Origin: Gemmatimonadota bacterium | GTDB taxonomy: Bacteria; Latescibacterota; UBA2968; UBA8231 | Length of the DNA: 47,652 nt | Direction of reading: 5' to 3' | Assembly (NCBI GenBank): GCA_009841115.1 | Contig: VXML01000050.1 | Coordinates: 1-47,652, forward strand | In this document: piece by piece, positions 7,675-15,158 of the stretch | Layout: each line of letters starts with the position of its first letter | Position numbering within the stretch: position 1 is the first letter of the stretch | Notes under the pieces: generated by a model | Seen by the model: only the letters and a program-made list of their open reading frames with translations | Database searches by the model: none | Told to the model about the DNA's origin: nothing | Made by a program: the position numbers and the translations under genes

Positions 7675-8931
7675 CTAGAAAATGAACTCGGGAAGATGCG
7701 CCGTGCCTAGGACCATGCTCTTGCGACGAAGCTCCTCTCCTTGCTCTTGAATCTGGCTGATGTTTTGTACTCCGAGCAGTTCCATGGAGCGAAGTAGATC
7801 TTCCTTCATTAACTCAAAGGCTCGGGTTAGACCCAAGTGACCACCGGCTCCTAGTCCACCTGCGGTCACTCTGCCCAAGCCCACAGCCTTCAGGCCGTAG
7901 CTCAGCCCAATAAGAACATCCAGTCCGCTTCGGATACCGCCGTCCATCGCGCAATCGAGTTTGGACTTGGCCGCGCCCAACTTGGGCATAGCCTCGGCGA
8001 CAATCTGCAGGGACGGAATAGCCCGACCTAACTGGCGACCACCGTGGTTGGAGAAAATTACTCCATTTGCTCCTAGCGCCTCCGCTTTTAAAGCGTCCTC
8101 CGCGCAGTGAACGCCTTTGACGATGAGCGGTTGCTCACCCCATGTTTCTTTAATCCATGGGAGGTCGCTCCAGGTAACAGCCGAGGCAGCAAGCTGCTCT
8201 CCAATACCGGCATATGGCATGGGCTCGCCGCATTCGTCGATGATGTTAACAAAGGGAAGCAATCCACCGTCACGCCAATGCCTCCGTAACCACCCCATTC
8301 GAGGGACGATCTGTGGTGCTAGCTTCACCTTGTGTAACGCGCGCTTTAGCTTTCTCGGGCCAGAGTAAATAGAGCCCACGGCATCCATCGGCTTCATCCT
8401 GGCATGTTCTATTCTGTTCCCCGACACCGCGGTGTCGATAGTAAGGACCAGTGCAGAAAAACCCGCATCTCTTGCCCGCCTGATTCCTCGTTTCGCGGTT
8501 TCCACTCCGCCGCACAGGTAGAGCTGAAACCACTTCGGACCGTTCGACGCGTCGGCCACGGCTTCCATGGGTGTTTGTGAAAGCGTCGACAGCGTCATGG
8601 CCGTTCCAAATTCCCCGGCGACTTGGGATGCGACCGCGTCGGCCATCGGCCATAGCGTGCGCAGGCTCCCAACCGGCGCGACAAAAAAAGGAAGAGAAAG
8701 TTCCTGGCCGAATATGCTCGTCGTCGTGTCCAACGTCTTGTGTTTGACGGCTCCGGGAGGCGCGAGCATCGTCTGTTGAAACGCCAGGACATTCGCCTTC
8801 AGCGTAGTCAGTTCATCAGCGCCACCGATAAAGTATTCAGCGGCGATCGGAGGAACTTCTCGCAGCATAATCCGCCAAATATCTGCTGTTGTCAGCGCAT
8901 CGGCGATTTCGTTTTCCCTGATTCGAAACAT
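7675..8931 (-). CDS. FMN-dependent alpha-hydroxy-acid dehydrogenase
   Basis: 418 residues from ATG 8931; an open extension reaches 8979 but lies inside the upstream gene and lacks a better start. The family oxidises L-2-hydroxy acids such as lactate with FMN. Visible family marks are Tyr in Glu-Tyr-Phe-Ile-Gly-Gly-Ala near the start, Pro-Phe-Phe-Val-Ala-Pro-Val-Gly, Gln-Leu-Tyr, the catalytic Ser-Asn-His-Gly-Gly-Arg-Gln-Leu and the phosphate-binding Asp-Gly-Gly-Ile-Arg-Ser-Gly. It is the last gene of the chelate-uptake operon and overlaps the ferredoxin gene by 40 bases, so it may work with that ferredoxin in reductive metal release; that role is inference. Confidence 0.88.
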   Translation of the reverse strand: MFRIRENEIADALTTADIWRIMLREVPPIAAEYFIGGADELTTLKANVLAFQQTMLAPPGAVKHKTLDTTTSIFGQELSLPFFVAPVGSLRTLWPMADAVASQVAGEFGTAMTLSTLSQTPMEAVADASNGPKWFQLYLCGGVETAKRGIRRARDAGFSALVLTIDTAVSGNRIEHARMKPMDAVGSIYSGPRKLKRALHKVKLAPQIVPRMGWLRRHWRDGGLLPFVNIIDECGEPMPYAGIGEQLAASAVTWSDLPWIKETWGEQPLIVKGVHCAEDALKAEALGANGVIFSNHGGRQLGRAIPSLQIVAEAMPKLGAAKSKLDCAMDGGIRSGLDVLIGLSYGLKAVGLGRVTAGGLGAGGHLGLTRAFELMKEDLLRSMELLGVQNISQIQEQGEELRRKSMVLGTAHLPEFIF

Positions 8932-9407
8932 AAGGTGTTCCCATATTCGCGGTGGCCTGGGGTGGGTGACTGCACGCAAACGGATTGCTCACGGGGTTCG
9001 GAGACAGCGAACCGTTCAAATCGGTGGCGACCCAGTTCAGCGGGCAATTCGAGTAAAACACCCGCGTCGCGCGAGGCTTTGGCCCAATCGAGGAGCAAGC
9101 CGTATTGCCACTGTTCCTGGAGGCCGCCAAACCACTGTATCCCCTGAGGCGAGATGACACAGGCGACATTGGCCAGGTCGCACGGGCCAAGGCATCCGGA
9201 GATCGTCAGTTCCACCGTCCTGTTGAGTTTTTCCTCTTTCCACTGCTGCTCGATCCAGTCGCAGGGCACGGGTTTGAACCCCCTGTCCGTCCGACCGCAG
9301 CAACAGCCTTCGCAGAGCAGGATCTGCCCGAGAGCGCGGCTCCGGGGCGTAGCCAGTGCTTCGCGTCTGTCGAGCTTTTCGCGGATGCGATGAGTCTGCG
9401 CATTCAT
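8892..9407 (-). CDS. Thioredoxin-like [2Fe-2S] ferredoxin
   Basis: 171 residues; its ATG overlaps the stop of the upstream PepSY gene (ATGA at 9407-9404). The Cys pattern is Cys32, Cys35-Cys36-Cys37-Gly, Cys49, then Gly-Cys72-x3-Cys76 and Cys83, matching the thioredoxin-like ferredoxin fold that holds one [2Fe-2S] cluster; the CCC triplet is more than the usual number of Cys. The last 35 residues have no recognised domain and overlap the next gene. Lying between a PepSY membrane reductase-like protein and an FMN enzyme, it is a plausible electron carrier. Confidence 0.8.
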   Translation of the reverse strand: MNAQTHRIREKLDRREALATPRSRALGQILLCEGCCCGRTDRGFKPVPCDWIEQQWKEEKLNRTVELTISGCLGPCDLANVACVISPQGIQWFGGLQEQWQYGLLLDWAKASRDAGVLLELPAELGRHRFERFAVSEPREQSVCVQSPTPGHREYGNTLCFESGKTKSPMR

Positions 9408-10930
9408 GGGCGTGCCTTTGGCGCATCGGCCCCGCAGTCCGGCTTCGAGCTTGCGGCACGGCTTCGGCGTAGACGTCTGAAGCCGATCACGACGCTAGTA
9501 AATGACATGAACGTTCCAAGCGAACACAACGCAATGACGACAATATCCCAAAGCGGCCGCCGATTGATAAGAAAGCCGAAATCCCAACTGTGCAACCCGT
9601 TATACAACCATCGCTGCCATCGTTGCTTTTGCGTTAAACCCCGCAACCATTGTCCTGTTCTGCCATCTATGTAAGCCCATGTCTGGGCCGAATCGTTGGC
9701 TTTGAAGCGATAAACGGGGAGCGGTCGCCAACGATCGCGATGCGAATAGTAATAGGCGTCGTGCTCCTCAAGACGCCTTATTTCGGTAAAATCGACACTC
9801 TGACCACCAATCTCGAAACTTTGCAGGATTCCCCGAGTGGCCTTTTTCTCAATTGCCATCGCTGGTAATGCATTGGCCAAGCGGTACTCGTACGGCGCAA
9901 ATACGACTACGGGATGCAATTCACCGCCTAGCCAATGAAAATCGATTTCTTTGACTCCGGGGTTTCGTTTGACGATGCTCTGGATTTCTGACAGTCTCAG
10001 GTCGCTATGGTCGGTCGGGAAGGCACCCTGATACGCGTGAGACGACACGCGACTATGCCCCTTTGTAGTGAACACATCCCAGGGGTTCATAGACAGCAAT
10101 CCGCTCAAAACGTACGTGACTAGGAATGGAAGGCTCAGTAATCCCATCAAATGATGCAGCTTCATCACGCCCCAATAAGGAGTAACGTCCCTTCCTCGGT
10201 AGCGATTGCGCCATCGCAAGCGAAGGAAGCCGATGATGCCCCCCGTCACAACAGAGACCAACCCAGCCAACGACAGAACGACGACAACCCAATGCCAGAC
10301 TGAAGCGTGCCGACGAAGCGGCAAGGGATAAATCCAATGCAAGTTCGCGCCGACCCAATTCCAAACCCGTTCCTTTCGCGTCGTATCGCGCACAATCTCA
10401 CCAGTATGTGAAGAAATGTATAAGTGGGTCCCCGCAGCATCGTCAATCTCGATTTTGTGCAACGGTCGGTGAGAATTGAGACTACTAGACACGGTCCATT
10501 GATCCATGTCTCGTGTAGCGGCAAAGCTGCCCGCAATCGATTCGAGGTGTTGCGAATTCCGTAGATAATGTTGGGAGGCATGCAGGGCATCTTCGGCGGT
10601 CACCTGCTCCAGCGGATCACCAGAATCGGCAAACCAGACGGCATGGCGATCTTCCTTTGTGGTGGCGATGAAGGCGGGGCGACCCAGTACCGTCGTCAGA
10701 CGCAATCTGCTCAAGGCGTCTGCGCCTACTTGCATGACCATTGGGGTAGGCGCAGACGCCAAGCGGGATGCGTCCAACGCAGGCAGTCCGGCCAGCCGTT
10801 CCTGAACCGTCAACGCGGGAAACCCCACGTACATCATGACTACGCCACTGCAAAACCACATCGCGATCAATGTACACATGACGATGCCGAACCAACGGTG
10901 AATGAGATACAAGCTTCTTTTGAACGTCAC
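9404..10930 (-). CDS. PepSY-associated TM protein, iron-chelate reductase-like
   Basis: 508 residues from GTG 10930, the first start after the upstream gene. It begins Thr-Phe-Lys-Arg-Ser then a long hydrophobic helix containing the His-Arg-Trp-Phe-Gly motif of PepSY_TM proteins; further helices occur near 195-220, 245-275 and 445-475, with a large periplasmic region between. Members of this family are associated with reduction and release of iron from ferric siderophores at the inner membrane. It sits inside an operon with receptor, binding protein and ABC importer, which fits that role. His residues in the helices could ligate heme. Confidence 0.85.
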   Translation of the reverse strand: MTFKRSLYLIHRWFGIVMCTLIAMWFCSGVVMMYVGFPALTVQERLAGLPALDASRLASAPTPMVMQVGADALSRLRLTTVLGRPAFIATTKEDRHAVWFADSGDPLEQVTAEDALHASQHYLRNSQHLESIAGSFAATRDMDQWTVSSSLNSHRPLHKIEIDDAAGTHLYISSHTGEIVRDTTRKERVWNWVGANLHWIYPLPLRRHASVWHWVVVVLSLAGLVSVVTGGIIGFLRLRWRNRYRGRDVTPYWGVMKLHHLMGLLSLPFLVTYVLSGLLSMNPWDVFTTKGHSRVSSHAYQGAFPTDHSDLRLSEIQSIVKRNPGVKEIDFHWLGGELHPVVVFAPYEYRLANALPAMAIEKKATRGILQSFEIGGQSVDFTEIRRLEEHDAYYYSHRDRWRPLPVYRFKANDSAQTWAYIDGRTGQWLRGLTQKQRWQRWLYNGLHSWDFGFLINRRPLWDIVVIALCSLGTFMSFTSVVIGFRRLRRSRAASSKPDCGADAPKARP

Positions 10931-10971
10931 GATCGCGAATTAGAATCTAAAGACTGAGTATAGTTGATAAA

Positions 10972-11742
10972 CTACGCGCCGGATGCGCCAGCGTTAAAGC
11001 TGGTAAAACGCACGTACTCCTCCACCACCTGTCCCTCTACAAAGTGCTCCTGCACAATGCGATCAATCGCCACTTCTGTCAGGTCGCCGTACCAGACACC
11101 ATCCGGATAAACCGCCATTAACGGCCCGTGATTGCAGGGATAGAGACAGCCGCTTTGCGCCACCAGAACGCGGTCATCGTCGGTGAGCTTGTGGGCTTTG
11201 AGCCGTTCCCGCAGGTGGGTGGAGAGCTGATCTGCACCCGCGGCGGTGCAGCGCGGCCCGCGGCAGAAAATGACGTGGTGCGAATGCCCCGGTAACTTGG
11301 ACCAGCCCGCGGGATCAGTCGCCCAGTTCTCCGGAGGCGTCTCTCCAACATTGCGGATGTAGGCGCTAGGTGTTTGCAGCGCCTGTACCACGGCTGTGCC
11401 CATCGCCTCGTGTTCGCTTATCGGCTCGGCCAAACAGATTGTAACACCGTTAGCGTGCCATTGACTATGCCAACGTTTCATCACCTTAGCCAGCCAGCGT
11501 TGCAGGTTATCATCGCCGGGAAAAAATATGGGCAAAACGGTGATGTGCCGAACGCCCGCCTCCGCGCACTGTTGCAACGCCCCCGGCAGCGAGGGCTCCC
11601 CTTTCTCTACCATCGCGCCTGAAACGAAAATATCCGACCGGGCTGCTTGAAGTGAGGCAACCACTTTGTTCAACTGCTTTTGCGGCGCGTGGCTGTAGCC
11701 GCCCCGGCTGAGCAGGATTACAGCTTGCGTGGTCTGTGTCAT
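10972..11742 (-). CDS. CbiX-like domain fused to [2Fe-2S] ferredoxin domain
   Basis: 256 residues; ATG overlaps the ATPase stop (ATGA). Residues 1-125 look like the CbiX/SirB class II chelatase fold; residues 150-240 have the ferredoxin pattern Cys160-x4-Cys165 ... Cys199-x3-Cys203. The fusion itself is known. The two His residues that bind metal and catalyse insertion in CbiX/SirB appear missing: the first strand ends Leu-Leu-Ser-Arg-Gly-Gly rather than a His-Gly-Ser motif, and the second reads Phe-Phe-Pro-Gly-Asp-Asp-Asn where a Gly-x-His is expected. It may be a metal-handling or redox protein rather than a chelatase. Confidence 0.82.
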   Translation of the reverse strand: MTQTTQAVILLSRGGYSHAPQKQLNKVVASLQAARSDIFVSGAMVEKGEPSLPGALQQCAEAGVRHITVLPIFFPGDDNLQRWLAKVMKRWHSQWHANGVTICLAEPISEHEAMGTAVVQALQTPSAYIRNVGETPPENWATDPAGWSKLPGHSHHVIFCRGPRCTAAGADQLSTHLRERLKAHKLTDDDRVLVAQSGCLYPCNHGPLMAVYPDGVWYGDLTEVAIDRIVQEHFVEGQVVEEYVRFTSFNAGASGA

Positions 11743-12548
11743 ACAACTTGCCCCTTGTTGTTTCCATTCAAGCGATGCCCCACTTTTTCCGGGAAAAACG
11801 TAATTGTTAGCTTACCCGTGAGGGGATGGGTGGATACTTCTGACCACACGTCGTAAACATCGCGGATCAAATCGGGACATAGCACAGCTTCCGGGGTGCC
11901 TGAGGCCACCATCCGGCCCGCCTTGAGCACGTACAGACGGTCACAGTAGAAGGCCGCCAGATTGAGTTCGTGCAGGGCGGCGACGGTGGTGACGCCTAGG
12001 TTTTTGACCAGCTCGAGAATTTCAAGCTGGTAGTGAATATCCAGATGGTTGGTGGGCTCATCCAGCACCAGAATTCTGGCTTGCTGGACCAAGGCGCGAG
12101 CAATCAGCACCCGCTGCTTTTCGCCGCCGGACAGGGTGAGGAAGGATCGTTGGGCAAAATCGGTCATATCAACCCGGGCCAGGGCGTCATCGACCAGTTG
12201 AAAATCGCGAATGGTGTCCCGGTCGAACATGCCCTTGTGCGGGTTGCGGCCCATCATCACAATTTCGTTGACCGAAAAATCAAAGTCTCCTGTGCGCTCC
12301 TGCATCACTACAGCCATTTGTCGGGCGACCTCGCGGGGGGCAATATGCCACACATTGGCACCATCCAGCTCGATGACGCCGGCATCGGGTTGGAGAATGC
12401 GGTAGATGGTGCGCAGCAGGCTGGATTTACCGCTGCCGTTGGGGCCAAGCAGGCCCACAAACTCACCTTCGGCCACGGCCAGCGTCACCGCATCAACAAT
12501 TTGTTTGGCTTCAACCGACCAGCTTACGTTTTCTGCTTGCAGGTTCAT
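11739..12548 (-). CDS. FecE/BtuD-type ABC transporter ATPase
   Basis: 269 residues. Start set at ATG 12548, which overlaps the permease stop as TAATG and is preceded by GGGAGG; the frame is open further upstream but only inside the permease gene. Walker A Gly-Pro-Asn-Gly-Ser-Gly-Lys-Ser (about 35-42), ABC signature Leu-Ser-Gly-Gly-Glu-Lys-Gln-Arg, Walker B Ile-Leu-Val-Leu-Asp-Glu-Pro-Thr-Asn-His-Leu-Asp and the H-loop His are all present. It should energise import of an iron-siderophore, cobalamin or other metal chelate through the adjoining FecCD-type permease. Confidence 0.93.
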   Translation of the reverse strand: MNLQAENVSWSVEAKQIVDAVTLAVAEGEFVGLLGPNGSGKSSLLRTIYRILQPDAGVIELDGANVWHIAPREVARQMAVVMQERTGDFDFSVNEIVMMGRNPHKGMFDRDTIRDFQLVDDALARVDMTDFAQRSFLTLSGGEKQRVLIARALVQQARILVLDEPTNHLDIHYQLEILELVKNLGVTTVAALHELNLAAFYCDRLYVLKAGRMVASGTPEAVLCPDLIRDVYDVWSEVSTHPLTGKLTITFFPEKVGHRLNGNNKGQVV

Positions 12549-13675
12549 TACATGCCTCCCCGCTCTTTCATCTGTCGATGCAGCAGCCACAGAAAGAAGG
12601 GGCCGCCCAGCAACGAGGTGATGACGCCCACCGGCAACTCGACCGGATCAAAGGCGGTGCGGGCGATAACATCAACCAAAATCAAGAAGATACTGCCCAC
12701 AAAAATGGAGACCGGCAGCACCCGGCGGTGGTCGGTGCCGACCATAAGCCGCACAATGTGGGGGATCATCAGGCCGATAAAGCCAATCGCCCCACTGACG
12801 GCTACCATTACGCCCGTAACCAGCGAAACCACCCCAAAAAGCGAGGGGCGAAAGCGGGTCAGGTCAACACCCAGCGTGGCCGCAGTTTCATCGCCTACAA
12901 TGAGCGCATTGAGGCCGCGCGCCTGTAGCACAAGATAGACGCTGCCAAAGAAGAGTACCGCCGTCGGCAGGGTCAGTTCCTCCCAGTCGGTGCCGGCCAG
13001 GCTACCCAACAGCCAAGCCAGCACGGCCCGGGCCAGTTCCCGGTTATCGGAGGTGAGGGTGATGAAACTGGTGAGGCCGGAAAAGAAGTAGGCCACCGCT
13101 ACCCCGGCCAAAATGAGCCGAGCTGGATTCAGCCGACCGTTGCTTTGGGCCAGCAGAAAGACAATAAGAAAGGTGAGGATGGCGCCGAGAAACGCGCCGA
13201 CGGAAATGGCGTAAATACCGGCAAATGCAAATGCGCCAAAGGCCAGCACCATCACCGCACCTACCGATGCCCCGGATGAGATGCCCAAAATGTAGGGATC
13301 GGCCAGGGGATTGCGCACCAGGGCCTGCATTGTTACCCCCACCACGGCCAGCCCCGCCCCCACAAAAACGCCTATTAGCACTCGCGGAAAGCGGATTAGC
13401 CAGATGATGTTAAATTGTGCCTTGGTCCAGTTTGCCTCGATGTTGACCCAACTGTTCAGTTCAAGCGAGGTGATGTCTGACAAAACGTTGATCGTTTCCG
13501 AGGCCGCAATCCGCCAGACCGCGCCGACCGGAATGTCAACCGGCCCCAGGGTGACGCCCAACGTGATGGAGACAAAAAGCAGCGCGGTCAAGCCACCCAG
13601 CAGCAGCCAAAACCGAAGCTGCGTGATGCGGCTTTGGCTGGCCGTGGTGCCTTGAATCGGCGCGAGCGTTGACAT
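12548..13675 (-). CDS. FecCD-type metal-chelate ABC permease
   Basis: 375 residues with about ten membrane helices, the usual size and topology of the iron-siderophore/vitamin B12 permease family. Family marks include Arg-Phe-Pro-Arg-Val-Leu-Ile-Gly-x-Phe-Val-Gly-Ala-Gly-Leu-Ala near residue 100, Asn-Pro-Leu-Ala-Asp-Pro-Tyr-Ile-Leu-Gly-Ile-Ser-Ser-Gly-Ala and a Gly-Phe-Ile-Gly-Leu-Met-Ile-Pro-His segment near 300. It has an unusually long first periplasmic loop (about 55-95). Translationally coupled to the ATPase. Confidence 0.93.
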   Translation of the reverse strand: MSTLAPIQGTTASQSRITQLRFWLLLGGLTALLFVSITLGVTLGPVDIPVGAVWRIAASETINVLSDITSLELNSWVNIEANWTKAQFNIIWLIRFPRVLIGVFVGAGLAVVGVTMQALVRNPLADPYILGISSGASVGAVMVLAFGAFAFAGIYAISVGAFLGAILTFLIVFLLAQSNGRLNPARLILAGVAVAYFFSGLTSFITLTSDNRELARAVLAWLLGSLAGTDWEELTLPTAVLFFGSVYLVLQARGLNALIVGDETAATLGVDLTRFRPSLFGVVSLVTGVMVAVSGAIGFIGLMIPHIVRLMVGTDHRRVLPVSIFVGSIFLILVDVIARTAFDPVELPVGVITSLLGGPFFLWLLHRQMKERGGM

Positions 13676-13693
13676 AAAAGTTCCCTGCGCGTG

Positions 13694-14071
13694 TTATTCT
13701 GGCATTTGTGAAGAATGATGTTCTATAATCATCCAGCGCACACCATTCCATTGGTACACAAATGTAAACCTGGCTTGCACGGCGGATCCATCTTTGAATG
13801 TAAACGTATAGAGACCGGAGTTGATTGCCATTTGACTAAAGATTCGGACGTTTGCCTCATCAATTCTGCCCACCGGCCCCTTTGCCATGAAATGGGCGAA
13901 ATAGTCCTCAATTTCTTCGTGATTTTGACCAACCTTATTGGACGCGGTAGGGAGCAAGACAGCGTTGCTTTCATAAAGCGCCGCCACTTTCTTCGGGTCG
14001 CCTGTCTGAAGGGCACGATTCCACTCATCAAAGAGTGCAGTAATTTCGTCTTGGTTCAAATACAAAGCCAA
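13694..14071 (-). CDS. NTF2-like SgcJ/EcaC-type protein
   Basis: 125 residues, starting at TTG 14071 behind a strong GAGGAG eight bases upstream; no ATG fits. The pattern (acidic helix with Trp-Asn-Arg-Ala-Leu-Gln-Thr-Gly-Asp, Val-Ala-Ala-Leu-Tyr, Asp-Tyr-Phe, ending in Phe-Val-Tyr-Gln-Trp-Asn-Gly then Trp-Met-Ile-x-Glu-His-His-Ser) is that of the SnoaL/DUF4440 group of NTF2-fold proteins. No signal peptide. Its position between the binding protein and permease genes is unusual; ligand or substrate is unknown. Confidence 0.85.
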   Translation of the reverse strand: MALYLNQDEITALFDEWNRALQTGDPKKVAALYESNAVLLPTASNKVGQNHEEIEDYFAHFMAKGPVGRIDEANVRIFSQMAINSGLYTFTFKDGSAVQARFTFVYQWNGVRWMIIEHHSSQMPE

Positions 14072-14094
14072 CTCTGTGACTCCTCAAACTGCTT

Positions 14095-15150
14095 TTACTC
14101 AAACTTATCCGGGTACAGACCTTTAGCTACATCTTCAATGGCAGCCACATTGCGAATGCCGAGCGTGGTCGCGCTGAACGGCACGATGATGAAGCGCTTG
14201 TTCTGCACGGCGGTGATGTCGGCGTAGACCGGGTTGGTGGTGAGCAGCTCGATTTTTTCATCAGCAGGCGACCGGTCGGCTTCGATGATGACGATGGCCT
14301 CTGGGTCGCGGTCAACCACTTCTTCCCAACTGACGGTGGCCCAGTTGCCCTCCGCATCGGCAAAGATGTTTTCGGCGCCCACCTGGCGAATGATCTCGTT
14401 GGGGGTGCCGCAGCAAGCCCCGGCAAAGACATCGTCGGTGCCGCTGTCGTACCAGAAGATTTTTACCGGTTCAGCATCGTCGCCAATCGTTTCGGTCACT
14501 GCTTCCAGCCGGGCCTGCATCTCGGCTACCAACGCCTCGCCCCGGTCCGGCACGCCAAAGATGGCGGCGATGTCTTTGATTTCGGCGTAGATGGTTGCCA
14601 TGGTGGCGGACTCCGGACGGAGCGCCTCGTCTTCGCAGGAAACCACCGACAGGTAGGCGTTGATGCCCAGACCCATCAGCTCTTCACGCGGCCCAGCGGC
14701 TTCATCGCCAAAGGCGCTACGATACGCGCCGTAAACAAAGTCCGGCTCGCCGGCAAAGAGAATTTCCTGCGAGGGGTACTCCTCGGCCAGCACGGGCACG
14801 CTGTTGTAGGCCTCGGCCAGCGACGACAGGATTTCGTCATCCATATAGGCGGTGCCAACCATTTTGTCTGCCAGACCCAGTACCAGCATCACTTCGGTGG
14901 AGGCCTGGTTCATAGTGATGCCTCGCTCTGGCGGGGCATCATAGGTGTAGGTCAGCCCGCAGTTGTCGATGGTCAGCGGGTATTCCGTCTTCAACGACTC
15001 GGCGGCGTCTGTGGCATCTTCTGCTGTGCTTTCTGCTGCGGCTGGAGCAGAAAGCACAGCAGGCTCCGGTGAGGCGGCCTCGGGCGCTGCGCCACCACAC
15101 GCCGCCAGACCTAGGACGATTAAACGATAAGCAGTCTCTGCGCTACACAT
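14095..15150 (-). CDS. Metal-chelate ABC transporter substrate-binding lipoprotein
   Basis: 351 residues of the FecB/BtuF class (cluster A-II fold). The N-terminus is a very short signal with a Leu-Ala-Ala-Cys lipobox ending at about residue 18; a stop codon just upstream rules out extension, so the signal really is short. An Ala/Glu/Pro-rich linker (20-50) precedes the binding domain. A Cys-Cys-Gly-Thr-Pro-Asn-Glu motif near residue 240 lies where the ligand cleft would be. No Shine-Dalgarno is evident; it begins eight bases after the receptor stop, suggesting coupling. Substrate cannot be read from sequence. Confidence 0.88.
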   Translation of the reverse strand: MCSAETAYRLIVLGLAACGGAAPEAASPEPAVLSAPAAAESTAEDATDAAESLKTEYPLTIDNCGLTYTYDAPPERGITMNQASTEVMLVLGLADKMVGTAYMDDEILSSLAEAYNSVPVLAEEYPSQEILFAGEPDFVYGAYRSAFGDEAAGPREELMGLGINAYLSVVSCEDEALRPESATMATIYAEIKDIAAIFGVPDRGEALVAEMQARLEAVTETIGDDAEPVKIFWYDSGTDDVFAGACCGTPNEIIRQVGAENIFADAEGNWATVSWEEVVDRDPEAIVIIEADRSPADEKIELLTTNPVYADITAVQNKRFIIVPFSATTLGIRNVAAIEDVAKGLYPDKFE

Positions 15151-15158
15151 GTTACATT

